Positions 1 through 9,500 of a stretch of DNA of 49,766 nucleotides are shown here, in pieces; position 1 is the stretch's first letter, and each line of letters opens with the position of its first letter. The notes below the pieces were generated by a model, which worked only from the letters and a program-made list of their open reading frames with translations, searched no databases and had not been told where the DNA came from. The DNA is from Alphaproteobacteria bacterium (GTDB taxonomy: Bacteria > Pseudomonadota > Alphaproteobacteria > Rs-D84 > CACZYB01): NCBI GenBank assembly GCA_017938435.1, contig JAGBBO010000014.1, positions 1 through 49,766 of the forward strand, read 5' to 3'. Both the position numbers and the translations under genes were made by a program.

Positions 1-1
1 A

Positions 2-94
2 GGTGCATCAACAGTTCTTTCTGCAACTGCAATTTCACGAGCAAAGAAAGATAGTGAAATGGCAGGAAATTGTGAAAGTGTTTTGGCACAATAA
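2..94 (+). CDS. C-terminal fragment of an unidentified protein
   Basis: A reading frame is open from the left edge and ends at TAA 92-94, encoding about 30 residues that finish in ESVLAQ. A terminator hairpin follows within about 25 bases, which supports a real gene end. The fragment is too short to name. Its only features are an Ala/Ser-rich stretch and one Cys. Confidence 0.5.
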   Translation, partial: GASTVLSATAISRAKKDSEMAGNCESVLAQ

Positions 95-115
95 ATTATC
101 TTAATCAAAAAAAAC

Positions 116-147
116 TCCCCATCTTTCGGTGGGGAATTTTTATTTTT
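116..147. terminator. Bidirectional rho-independent terminator
   Basis: An 8-bp stem (116-123 with 128-135, one G-T pair) encloses the loop TTTC. It is followed by a T-rich tract on the plus strand and flanked by an A-run at 107-114, which becomes a T-run on the minus strand. It lies between two converging genes and probably serves both the left-edge gene and rpsA. Confidence 0.85.
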
Positions 148-159
148 GTAAAAGAAATC

Positions 160-1872
160 TTATTTCTTTGATTTCTTTTCAGCTTCTTTGATTGATGCAC
201 CAAGAATATCACCAAGCAATGCACCGGTATCTGTTGAACCATATTCTTTCATTATCTTCTTTTCTTCTTCTATTTCATAAGCACGAATAGATAATGTAAG
301 TTGCATTGTCTTGTTATCAATAGCAGTAATCTTTGCATCAACTTTTTCATCAACAGCAAATCTATCTGTTTTTTGTTCAGATTTTGTCTTTGAAAGATCA
401 GTTGTTTTGATGAAACCAGGAAGTCCGTTAACATCAACTGCGATACCATCTTCTTTAATTTCTTTGATAACGCAAGTTACAATTTCACCCTTCTTTACAC
501 GATCAAGTGAAGATGCAACACGGTCTTCTTTAAGTTGTTTGATACCAAGAGAAATTCTTTCTTTATCTGCATCTATTTCCAAAATCTTTGTATCGATTGT
601 CATACCCTTTGAATAGTCTTTAACAGCTTCTTCTGGGTTTTTATCCCAATCAATATCAGATAGATGAACCATACCATCCAAATCATTACCAAGACTTACA
701 AAAATACCAAATTCTGTGATATTTTTAATTTCGCCTTTGATAACATCACCAACTTTGTGTGTATCAGCAAAGTCTTTCCATGGATTTGGTGTGCATTGTT
801 TCAAACCAAGAGAAATTCTTCTCTTTTCACGATCAATTTCAAGAACCATTACATCAACTTCTTGGTTAACAGAAATTACCTTAGAAGGATGAACATTTTT
901 CTTTGTCCATGAAATTTCTGATACATGAACCAAACCTTCGATTCCATCATCAAGATCAATAAATGCACCATAGTCTGTAAGATTTGTAACTTTACCTTTA
1001 TAAATCTTACCAACTTCAAATTTTTCAATATTTTCCCATGGATCATTTTCAAGTTGTTTCATACCCAATGATACACGACCTGTTTCTTTATCAAAGTTGA
1101 TAACTTTTGTTGTAATTTTTTGACCAACAGTGAAAAGTTCGTTTGGATTTGAAACGCGTTTCCATGAAATATCTGTGATATGAAGAAGACCATCAACACC
1201 ACCAAGATCAATAAATACACCATAGTCAGTAATATTTTTAATAATACCGTCCATTGTGTCACCAATCTTAATATTTTTGATGATTTCATCGCGTTTTTCA
1301 GCTCTATCACCTTCAAGAATTGCACGATGAGATACAATAAGATTTGATCTTAGTTTATCCATTTTAATAATCTTGAATTCCATAGGTTTATTCATCAAAG
1401 CATTAACATCTTTAACTGGATTGATATCAAGTTGTGAAGAAGGCATAAATGCTGGAATACCATCTAAATCAACAGTAAATCCACCACGAACACGATCTGT
1501 GATTTGACCTGTAACAATCTTGTTTTCAGCAACTTGCTTTTCAATTTCTTTCCAAATTTCTTCTTTTCTTGCTTTTTCACGTGAAGCAATAAGAAGACCA
1601 TCACGACCTTCGTATCTTTCAACATAAACATCAACGATATCGCCAACCTTTATTTCATCGTTTCTAAATTCACGAATGTCAATATGACCTTCTGATTTTG
1701 AACCAACGTTTACAATAACGAAGTCTTTTTTAATATCAACAATAGTTCCTTTTGTTACATAACCTTCAAGTTTAGAAGATTCTGTATACATAGAATTAAA
1801 TAATTCAGCAAAGTTTTCACCTGTTGAAAATAATTCTGCATCTGTATCGAAAATAGTTTTTTTGATTACCAT
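160..1872 (-). CDS. rpsA: 30S ribosomal protein S1
   Basis: This protein binds mRNA and helps the 30S subunit start translation. The 570 residues contain six S1/OB-fold repeats, each ending in a recognisable strand: SEGHIDIREF (repeat 1), PAFMPSSQLD (2), DGLLHITDISW (3), EGLVHVSEISW (4), DGMVHLSDIDW (5) and PGFIKTTDLS (6). Length and repeat count match the proteobacterial family. The ATG start is preceded by only a weak AAAGAAA site, which is usual for rpsA because S1 can recruit its own message. It lies downstream of cmk on the same strand, the common proteobacterial order, but a terminator hairpin at 1964-1998 separates them. The C-terminus is Lys-rich. Confidence 0.97.
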   Translation of the reverse strand: MVIKKTIFDTDAELFSTGENFAELFNSMYTESSKLEGYVTKGTIVDIKKDFVIVNVGSKSEGHIDIREFRNDEIKVGDIVDVYVERYEGRDGLLIASREKARKEEIWKEIEKQVAENKIVTGQITDRVRGGFTVDLDGIPAFMPSSQLDINPVKDVNALMNKPMEFKIIKMDKLRSNLIVSHRAILEGDRAEKRDEIIKNIKIGDTMDGIIKNITDYGVFIDLGGVDGLLHITDISWKRVSNPNELFTVGQKITTKVINFDKETGRVSLGMKQLENDPWENIEKFEVGKIYKGKVTNLTDYGAFIDLDDGIEGLVHVSEISWTKKNVHPSKVISVNQEVDVMVLEIDREKRRISLGLKQCTPNPWKDFADTHKVGDVIKGEIKNITEFGIFVSLGNDLDGMVHLSDIDWDKNPEEAVKDYSKGMTIDTKILEIDADKERISLGIKQLKEDRVASSLDRVKKGEIVTCVIKEIKEDGIAVDVNGLPGFIKTTDLSKTKSEQKTDRFAVDEKVDAKITAIDNKTMQLTLSIRAYEIEEEKKIMKEYGSTDTGALLGDILGASIKEAEKKSKK

Positions 1873-1893
1873 AATTTTCTTTTTAGATGTTGG

Positions 1894-1925
1894 CCTACAC
1901 TTTTAAAAAGTTCGGACTTGTGTGG
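1894..1925 (-). promoter_or_regulatory. Hairpin in the rpsA leader
   Basis: In the minus-strand RNA upstream of rpsA, CC-ACAC can pair with GTGT-GG around one bulged A, and an inner AAGT/ACTT helix closes the loop CCGA. The element sits about 20 nt before the start codon, between the terminator of cmk and the weak ribosome-binding site. Structured leaders are known to mediate S1 autoregulation in Escherichia coli. Equivalence here is inference. Confidence 0.35.
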
Positions 1926-1963
1926 TTAATATTCACTTGATTTACAGCACACCCTTATAAAAC

Positions 1964-1998
1964 AAATGCCTCTTTCTTTTGAAAAAGTAGAGGCATTT
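1964..1998 (-). terminator. Rho-independent terminator after cmk
   Basis: A 10-bp stem (AAATGCCTCT at 1964-1973 with AGAGGCATTT at 1989-1998) is extended internally by a CTTTT/AAAAG helix. On the minus strand it is followed by a T-rich tract. It lies between cmk and rpsA, implying that rpsA has its own promoter. Confidence 0.8.
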
Positions 1999-2065
1999 TA
2001 ATCTGATTCTTAAATAAAGTCAAGCAAAAAGCTATTTATCTTTTTGTTTTTTCTTTAAATTTTCA

Positions 2066-2761
2066 CTATTCCAAGATTATTTTAAGTCTTTCATTGATAA
2101 CTTTCTTTGCAACTTGGAAAGTTTGTTCCTTATCATTCAAAGATGTATCAATCAAAATCGCATCTTCGGCTTGTTTCATAGGACTTGTTGCACGAGTTCT
2201 ATCAGCCTCATCCCTTGCAATAATTGATGCCAAAACATCCTGATAATTTGCAGTTTCACCCTGATCAATATATTGTTTCAAACGACGACTTGCCCTTGTT
2301 TCCGGCGATGCAGTAATAAAGAATTTTACAGGAGCATTAGGACAAATCACAGTTCCAATATCCCTACCTTCAATAATCGCACCCCTAGCAGGTCTTCCAT
2401 CTGGTAAATCTGGTGGATTAGTTCCAAAACTTATCTGATATTCACGCATAATCGCACGAATTTCAGGAATTTTTGCAACTGATGCAACATATTTATTTGT
2501 AAGTTGTGAACGAATTTGTGGATTCTTTGCATACTCCAAAATTTTATGAGTATCAGAAAGTTTTCTTGTAAGTTCAATCGCAAATTCAAGGTTAATATTA
2601 TCCATATCATGCTCCATCTCTATCATACAAAGAGTAATCGCACGATATAAACTTCCTGTATCAAGACCAGAAAAACCATAATAATCACAAAGTCTTTTTG
2701 TTAAAGTTCCCTTTCCAGCCCCAGCAGGTCCATCTATTGCAATTATATTTTTATTAACCAT
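2066..2761 (-). CDS. cmk: (d)CMP kinase
   Basis: This enzyme phosphorylates CMP and dCMP with ATP in the cytoplasm, feeding CTP and dCTP pools. The P-loop GPAGAGKGT is at residues 10-18, followed by LDTGSLYRA of the CMP-binding region and EGRDIGTVICP near residue 130, all typical of the family. The length of 231 residues is normal. The ATG has the site AAAGGTG 4 nt upstream. Only about 30 bases separate it from the terminator hairpin behind clpX, with no room for a promoter, so it is either read through from clpX or transcribed from inside the clpX end. rpsA follows downstream. Confidence 0.96.
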   Translation of the reverse strand: MVNKNIIAIDGPAGAGKGTLTKRLCDYYGFSGLDTGSLYRAITLCMIEMEHDMDNINLEFAIELTRKLSDTHKILEYAKNPQIRSQLTNKYVASVAKIPEIRAIMREYQISFGTNPPDLPDGRPARGAIIEGRDIGTVICPNAPVKFFITASPETRASRRLKQYIDQGETANYQDVLASIIARDEADRTRATSPMKQAEDAILIDTSLNDKEQTFQVAKKVINERLKIILE

Positions 2762-2784
2762 AATTCACCTTTCTTTCATTTTCC

Positions 2785-2811
2785 AAAAAAATACCTACAT
2801 AAAAATGTAGG
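2785..2811 (-). terminator. Terminator or attenuator between clpX and cmk
   Basis: CCTACAT (2794-2800) pairs with ATGTAGG (2805-2811) around an AAAA loop. On the minus strand a run of about seven T follows. It ends just before the cmk ribosome-binding site, so it may reduce read-through into cmk rather than stop it completely. Confidence 0.75.
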
Positions 2812-2833
2812 CATTAAAAACATGAATAATACT

Positions 2834-4084
2834 CTACACAACTTTTTTATCAGTATCCGTATCTTGATAGATTATAATAGGATTTTTATCTTTTTCAACA
2901 ACTTCTTTATTTATAACAACTTTTTGTATATTTTTGTTGTTTGGAAGATCAAACATAGTATCAAGAAGTAAATCCTCTATTATCGAACGAAGACCACGCG
3001 CACCGGTCTTTCTTTTTATTGCCTTATCAGCAATAGCCTCTAAACTATCATCTGTAAATTCAAGTTCAACATTTTCCATTGCAAACAAAGCCTTATATTG
3101 TTTAACAAGTGCATTTTTTGGCTCTGTAAGGATTGAACACAACGCTTCTTTACTTAATTCATCCAAAGTCACAATAATTGGCATACGACCCATCATTTCA
3201 GGAATAATACCAAACTTTATAATATCCTCTGGCTCAATTTTAGAAAAAAGTTCTGATACATTTCTTTCTTTTTTCGAAGCAATACTTGCCCCAAAACCCA
3301 TAGATGTTTTTTCAGTTCTGCGTTCAATAATTTTATCAATTCCTTCAAACGCACCACCACAAATAAACAAAACATTTGATGTATCAAATTGAATAAATTC
3401 TTGTTGAGGATGTTTTCTTCCACCCTGAGGAGGAACAGAAATAACCGCACCTTCAATAAGTTTCAAAAGAGCCTGTTGCACACCCTCACCACTTACATCA
3501 CGAGTAAGAGATGGATTATCAGATTTTCTTGAAATTTTATCAATTTCATCAATATAAACTATACCCTTTTGTGCCTTTTCCACATCATAATTTGTTGCCT
3601 GAAGAAGACGAACCAAAATATTTTCAACATCTTCACCAACATATCCAGCCTCGGTAAGTGTTGTCGCATCAGCAATAGTAAATGGCACATCCAAAACCTT
3701 TGCCAAAGTACTTGCCAACAAAGTTTTACCACTTCCTGTTGGACCAATCAAAAGAATATTCGACTTTTGTATTTCAACATCATTTTTCATCTCTGAATTA
3801 TAAAGTCTTTTGTAATGATTATACACAGCAACGGATAAAACCTTTTTTGGTTTTTGTTGCCCAATCACATAATCATCAAGATGTTCCAACATTTCCTGTG
3901 GAGTTGGATTTGATGAAGTACTTTCTGAAATTGCCTTTTGTTTTTCCTCTTTTATAATATTCATACAAAGGTTAATACAGGAATCACAAATAAAAACATT
4001 TGGACCAGCAATAAGTTTTTTTACTTCGTGTTGAGATTTACCACAAAACGAACAATATTTTATATTTTTTGTTTCTTCTGTCAT
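2834..4084 (-). CDS. clpX: ATP-dependent Clp protease ATP-binding subunit ClpX
   Basis: This AAA+ unfoldase delivers tagged proteins to the ClpP peptidase. The N-terminal C4 zinc-binding domain has CSFC and CDSC (residues 11-37). Walker A is GPTGSGKT (about 114-121) and Walker B lies in IVYIDEIDK. The pore loop GYVGEDVE is present, as is the RKHPQQEF segment. The length of 416 residues is normal. The start is an ATG with AAGGA 8 nt upstream, and a clear promoter is visible at 4117-4145. In most proteobacteria clpP lies directly upstream; here that place is taken by a secreted cysteine-rich protein gene, so ClpP must be encoded elsewhere. Confidence 0.97.
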   Translation of the reverse strand: MTEETKNIKYCSFCGKSQHEVKKLIAGPNVFICDSCINLCMNIIKEEKQKAISESTSSNPTPQEMLEHLDDYVIGQQKPKKVLSVAVYNHYKRLYNSEMKNDVEIQKSNILLIGPTGSGKTLLASTLAKVLDVPFTIADATTLTEAGYVGEDVENILVRLLQATNYDVEKAQKGIVYIDEIDKISRKSDNPSLTRDVSGEGVQQALLKLIEGAVISVPPQGGRKHPQQEFIQFDTSNVLFICGGAFEGIDKIIERRTEKTSMGFGASIASKKERNVSELFSKIEPEDIIKFGIIPEMMGRMPIIVTLDELSKEALCSILTEPKNALVKQYKALFAMENVELEFTDDSLEAIADKAIKRKTGARGLRSIIEDLLLDTMFDLPNNKNIQKVVINKEVVEKDKNPIIIYQDTDTDKKVV

Positions 4085-4116
4085 TTTAAATCCTTTGTAT
4101 TTTACAAATATTGTTT

Positions 4117-4145
4117 ATTATAGTTTAACTTCACAAATTTTTCAA
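4117..4145 (-). promoter_or_regulatory. Promoter of clpX
   Basis: On the minus strand TTGAAA (4140-4145) is followed by a 17-bp spacer and TATAAT (4117-4122), about 32 nt upstream of the clpX ATG. This is close to the sigma-70 consensus. Confidence 0.7.
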
Positions 4146-4150
4146 ACAAA

Positions 4151-5854
4151 TTATTTTTTAGGTTTATCTTGCCCCATTTGTTCAATAGTATTTCGATATC
4201 CATTAAACTCTTCTTTATTATCAATATTTTCATTTTCCAATTTTTCTATATCATTAATAAAACGCTCTTTACTATCAAGCAATGCCTTTGTAATAGCATC
4301 AATACTTTTCGTATCAAACTTAAAATCGAATGACACTGATTCTTCATCAATAAATTTCTGATCAGGACACTTAAATTCAATCTTTACATTTGATAAATCA
4401 TTTACAATTTTTTCAACCCCAGCCAAAGTTTCATCCGAAAGTCTTTCCATATTTTCCACAGAAAGTCCATCATCATATCTTCGTGAAAATTTTAAAATCA
4501 AATTTACATTTTCAATTATATTATTTTTATTATTTTCATAAAGTGTATCACGATATTTTTCATCCATAGCATACACTGCCTTAATAGCTTTTGATATATT
4601 AGATAAAATTTTTCTTACATTTTCGGTTACATCTTTTGTATCAAAATCTTTATCACACGAAGAAAGATATGATTTATCCTTATCAAATTCAGGATACACA
4701 TTTTTATTTGTCTTTTTTGCCTTACTTTCATCAATTTTTTCTTTGACAACACCAATAATACCCTTTTCTTTCCACTTATCATTTGCAACCATATCATAGG
4801 CACCTTTCAAAAGTCCTTTCTTTGCCACAGCAAGTTCTAACGCTGAACGATTATCAACTAATTCGAACGAAGTATCCTGCATACTATCAGCAATATTTTT
4901 ACCACATGTATTTTCAACCTCAGTAACAAAAGTATTTGCAATCACAGTCAACTCTCGTGGATAAGTATTGGATTTCATATCAAGTTTTAAATCAGCCAAC
5001 TTTCCAACCTGCCCCATAATATTCCATGTATTATCACCAACATTTGCAAACAAACTTGCTACCGTAGATGAAAGTTTTTTCTTTCCCTGATATGACTCAC
5101 CATCAAAAGATAATGTTCCATCATCATTCATTTTTGCACCGCCAAAAAAAGTTTTCTTGTCATCATCACTTAAATCATCAATCGCACGCAATTTATATTT
5201 TGCAATTATTGCATCCTTACCACATCGTTTATCAATTTCCTTATCAAGATTTGAAATTTTTGATGAATTAAAAATTCCACCAACAGATTGATTTTTTTCT
5301 GCTAAAATATATTGAAAACAATCTTGAGCAACCGAATACTTTGCCAAAGCCATATTACAATTTTTTCTTTCCCTCACATTTGGCTCAGAATATAAATCCC
5401 AAAGCCCGTCAACAAGTTCGCTTTGAAATGCAGTACAAAATTTACTAAGGTTTTCACCACTACAATTTACACCATTAACATCCGCCGAAATTTCAGAAAG
5501 AGATGACAAACCAAAATTAAACGAAAGTTCGACCTTTAACTTACTTTGACACGAATAATTTTTACAATAAGTCTTCATTGCATCAGCCATTGCAAGCGCA
5601 CAAATTCTTTTTGCTTGAGCATTAGTAGCAACAGCAGGCACACCACAACTCATCACATCATCAGCGACGCTATTTACGACAGAAATATTTTGCACAGAAC
5701 CGGCAAAATTACTTCCAGAAAGTTTTCCTGAAACACTTCTCGTTGCCGCTCTACTTCTCGAAGTTCGCCCCTTATTTTTTATAGCAGAAAACACCTCATT
5801 GTTAAAAGCAATGATAAACAAAAATACAGCCAATAGAAAAATATTTTTTTTCAT
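4151..5854 (-). CDS. Exported cysteine-rich protein, member of a local paralogous family
   Basis: I do not recognise a named family. The 567-residue product begins with a basic segment and a hydrophobic core (MKKNIFLLAVFLF...), a Sec signal peptide ending near VFSA. Four blocks are shared with the genes at 9772-10692 and 10706-12094: RICALAMADAMKTYC; KNCNMALAKYSVAQDCF; RCGKDAIIAKY; and TYPRELTVIANTF followed by NTCGK and KGLLKGAYDMV. It has an extra C-terminal, Glu/Asp/Lys-rich, probably helical region of about 180 residues. I chose ATG 5854 rather than the in-frame TTG 30 bases upstream, because a TATAAT box lies between them. It follows ruvA at the end of a minus-strand cluster. Role unknown; periplasmic or surface location is inferred. 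Confidence 0.8.
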   Translation of the reverse strand: MKKNIFLLAVFLFIIAFNNEVFSAIKNKGRTSRSRAATRSVSGKLSGSNFAGSVQNISVVNSVADDVMSCGVPAVATNAQAKRICALAMADAMKTYCKNYSCQSKLKVELSFNFGLSSLSEISADVNGVNCSGENLSKFCTAFQSELVDGLWDLYSEPNVRERKNCNMALAKYSVAQDCFQYILAEKNQSVGGIFNSSKISNLDKEIDKRCGKDAIIAKYKLRAIDDLSDDDKKTFFGGAKMNDDGTLSFDGESYQGKKKLSSTVASLFANVGDNTWNIMGQVGKLADLKLDMKSNTYPRELTVIANTFVTEVENTCGKNIADSMQDTSFELVDNRSALELAVAKKGLLKGAYDMVANDKWKEKGIIGVVKEKIDESKAKKTNKNVYPEFDKDKSYLSSCDKDFDTKDVTENVRKILSNISKAIKAVYAMDEKYRDTLYENNKNNIIENVNLILKFSRRYDDGLSVENMERLSDETLAGVEKIVNDLSNVKIEFKCPDQKFIDEESVSFDFKFDTKSIDAITKALLDSKERFINDIEKLENENIDNKEEFNGYRNTIEQMGQDKPKK

Positions 5855-5860
5855 ACTTCC

Positions 5861-5866
5861 ATTATA
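5861..5866 (-). promoter_or_regulatory. -10 box just before the start codon
   Basis: TATAAT on the minus strand ends 6 nt before ATG 5854, placing the expected transcription start at or next to the start codon. The -35 region is poor: TTCCAT at 17-bp spacing. GGAAG lies too close to ATG to act as a normal ribosome-binding site. Confidence 0.4.
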
Positions 5867-5897
5867 CAATATTTTTCCCCTCAATGGAAGAGGTTTT

Positions 5898-6500
5898 TTA
5901 GAAATTATTGATTTCTTTTAATGCAAGTTTTATAAGATCATTCATTGAAATCATAGGATTATCATTTACAATTTTCATAACGGTTGAAAAACTTTGCGAC
6001 CTTGTATATCCAAGATTTGAAAGTGCAGAAATTGCATCCTCTGCAATACTGTCCCCAGCCATTTCTTTTGAAATATTTGCCAATTCAATATTTACATTGG
6101 TCTTTCCAACTTTATCTTTAAGTTCAGTAATAATTCGTTCCGCAGTCTTTTTTCCAATACCATTTGCAGATGTAAACGCACTTACATCCCCTGATAAAAT
6201 TGCAGATGAAATTTGTTCCGGTGATAATGCCGAAAGGATAGAAAGCCCAGCCTTTGGACCAATACCTTGAACCAAAGTCAAAAGGTTAAAATATTCATGC
6301 TCTGATTGAGAAATAAATCCATACAAAGTTATTGCATCCTCACGCACAACCGTTTCAATCCAAAGTGTTGCCGGAGCCCCAACAGAAAGTTTTGATATAG
6401 TCTTTGTCGGCACAAAAACGCCATACCCAACGCCATTAACATCAATAATAACTTGTTGTTCAAAAATAGTATCAATAACACCCTTTAATTTCGAAATCAT
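5898..6500 (-). CDS. ruvA: Holliday junction branch migration protein RuvA
   Basis: RuvA binds four-way DNA junctions and loads the RuvB motor during recombination repair. The 200-residue protein shows the N-terminal OB domain (MISKLKGVID...VGYGVFVP), two helix-hairpin-helix motifs (VQGIGPKAG near residue 77 and NGIGKKTAE near 112) and a C-terminal RuvB-binding domain (ALSNLGYTRSQ). It starts 2 nt after the preceding secreted-protein gene and ends 43 nt before the start of the next one. ruvB and ruvC are not present here, which departs from the usual ruvCAB grouping. Confidence 0.96.
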   Translation of the reverse strand: MISKLKGVIDTIFEQQVIIDVNGVGYGVFVPTKTISKLSVGAPATLWIETVVREDAITLYGFISQSEHEYFNLLTLVQGIGPKAGLSILSALSPEQISSAILSGDVSAFTSANGIGKKTAERIITELKDKVGKTNVNIELANISKEMAGDSIAEDAISALSNLGYTRSQSFSTVMKIVNDNPMISMNDLIKLALKEINNF

Positions 6501-6502
6501 TT

Positions 6503-9500
6503 TTAATTACACTCTCCATTACTTATACGAGAAATATTACTGCAAATATCACCAGAAGGATCATCTCCATAAACTCTCAATATTTCAGCTCTAACAACCT
6601 TTTTTACACCATTAGTTAATTCGTGTTTTCCTTGACTATTTGGATTTTCAATCCACTCACCATTATTCTTACATCTACCAATTAATGAAGGAAATGAACC
6701 TCCTGATAATTTACAATATTTTGCAACATGACAGAAGAAATTTGATGGATTAACAGATGATTCTATACGAGAAAAATTAGTCCCATATTTTTTAATATCT
6801 TCTCTGACACTAGTATTGATCACCTCAACATAAATATTTGAACCAGACTGTGCAGTATGAGATTTACTATATTTCATAACTTTCAAAGCCTTACAAACAA
6901 AATCCGCTGCTTCTTCTTGTAATTTGATTTTAAGATTTGCTAACTCTTTTTCATTTGCAACACTTAAACATTCATCAACAGAATATTTTTTTTCTTTCAA
7001 TTTATCCGTTGGTTCAACACCCTTTTTCTCTAAGTAAGAAATACAAAGTTTTTCATCAACAAATGCCTTACATTTATCTAAATCATCAGTAGGAGCACCA
7101 TAAATCTCTGCCAACTCCCCGGAATACTTGAAATATTCCATTCTTTGTTCAGATTCATAAGTCTTACATTTTTCCACATTCATTTTTCTCAACGAACAAT
7201 CATCATATTTTTTCTTTAACTCATTAACAGAATTTTTATTTAATAAATCAAGTTTAAAACTATCCCAATCTTTTGAACTACACTCTTTTTTAAACTTATC
7301 TAAACAATCATTATTAACTTTTGAAATATCATTATATTCACCGTTAAGAAGTCCCTTCAACTTCTTTTCTGTTGCAACATCATTACAAATTTTTATTGCA
7401 TTCTGTATATTAATTTTCTTACATTCTGCTTCTATTTCAGCCACAGTTTTAAATTCAGAAACTTTTCTATCTTTCAATGCAGGGCAAACATTCAATGCCT
7501 TAACTTTTGCACACATATCCTTTATTTCATTAACATTCTTAAATTCTGAAATATTTTTATCTTTTAATTCAGGGCAAGAATTCAATGCCGCATTCATTTT
7601 ATTTCGAACTTTATCAACCATAGCTTTACAATTCTCAACATTCACAGTATTATTCGCATCTTCGATATCCACAAAAGTAAAGTTCAATTTTTCCTTCAAA
7701 TCCTTTTGATAATCGTCACAAATTTTTTCATCACTTTTATTATAACATTCCGGAGCCTTATTAAGCCATGTCCAACCAGTCGTATCTACTTTTGCACCAA
7801 CACCTAAAACTTTTTCTACTTCGGCAATATGATCATTACATTTCTTTGGACCAGCTTCATCCTCACATTTTTTAAGTTCACTTTTCATAGTATCATAAGT
7901 CAAATTCCATTTATAATCCTTATTTGAACATTTATTTTTAAATGTTTCAAAACACTTATTTTTAACATCTTCGACACTTGTATAATTTGCCTTTCCATTA
8001 ACAATAGCATATTTTTCAATCATATCTTGAGTGCCTGATTTTTGAGTGCCTGAGTTTTCATTACACTTTTTAACTTCGGCATTGATTGATCGTTGTTTCA
8101 AACACTCATCAACTGCATCATATAAAGCATACTTAAAACTTTGCTTACCAGTTGGGGTTTCAAGATTTCCTGAGGAAATATCTTTTGAATTTTTACGAAG
8201 ACTTCTAAGATACGAAACTGATGTATATTTATAATCAGGACATATTTTAATTTCTGACTCAATATAATCTTCTACAAGACGAATATCATCATCCGCAACC
8301 TGAATAACCTTTTCAATATATCCTAACCAACTATCTATATTTTTAGCAATGTCTGAATCATCTTTAACACCAGAACCCAATTCTTTTATCAAATCATCCA
8401 TATCAGAATAGCTCAATTTTTTCCCATTCAATGTTGGATAATTTAATTTATTATCAATCTCTGTAAGATAAGATATATTTGGAGATGGATCTTTACTATA
8501 TCCAAGTCTTTTATATTCCCCGTTCCATCTTGCCTTTTTATGCATTTTTTCAGGCTTTTCATCAACTTCATTTAACAAACTATCAGCCTTATTGAAAACA
8601 ACTATTTCCATTAAACTTATTGTATAAATACTCTCCTTTAAATCATCAAATCTTTTTTTAATCGTCTCAATTTTACCTTTAATATCTCGTTTCAATTCAT
8701 TAAGAACATCCGAACAATTCTCTGCCGTAACTGGAGGATCATATTTAGATAAAGATTTAGAACTAAGAGCTTTTAATTCCTCCTGACAATTCTTGAACGC
8801 ATTAGCAATCTTTGCTTTTTTAAGTTTATCAGCATTATCATTTGCGCGTTCTGACTTAATAGTATTCAACACCTTAATATTTGTATCTGTTTTTGTTTCT
8901 TCATTTTTTAATGATGTTTTAAGTTTTTCAATTCGATTCAACCAATCATCCAAACTTTCACCATCTTTTTGTTGCAATAAACCTTCAACATCATCCAAAC
9001 CAGCATATGTCTTTCCATCATGACGTCTTATTTTATTATCTATTTCATTATCTTTTTTATTATCTTCTCTATATTTCTCAAAATCCTTACTCGCATATTT
9101 TCGCAAATCAGATGTAACAGCATCAACATTTTCCCATTTCAAATCAGTTAAGTCATCATATTTTGCCTTTTTATCATTCTCTTTTGCCTTTTCATCAAAC
9201 AAAGCATTTACTTCATTCAAAGTTCTTCTTTCTTCATTTAATTTTTCAATCAATTTCCCTATAGTGCTTTTTACAAGAAGTTGTTGAGTTTTTACTGCAA
9301 TTTCTGTTTCTGAATGTAATGTTTCCAAATCAGTTTTATATTTTTGTAACTCGTCATAAAATCCAACAACTACTTCAAAAAACTTTTTTTGAAAGTCTGT
9401 CTCATTTTTTTTATCTTTTGAAAAACTTTTATTTAAAATATTTTGAGTATTTGGTATGTTTGGTATGCCATTTTTACAAATATCAGCATCCTTTTTTATC

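Noticed and set aside
5855-5884. Longer start (TTG) for the 567-residue Cys-rich protein
   Set aside because: The ATG at 5854 begins a standard signal peptide, and the extra residues would include a TATAAT box and break the signal-peptide pattern.
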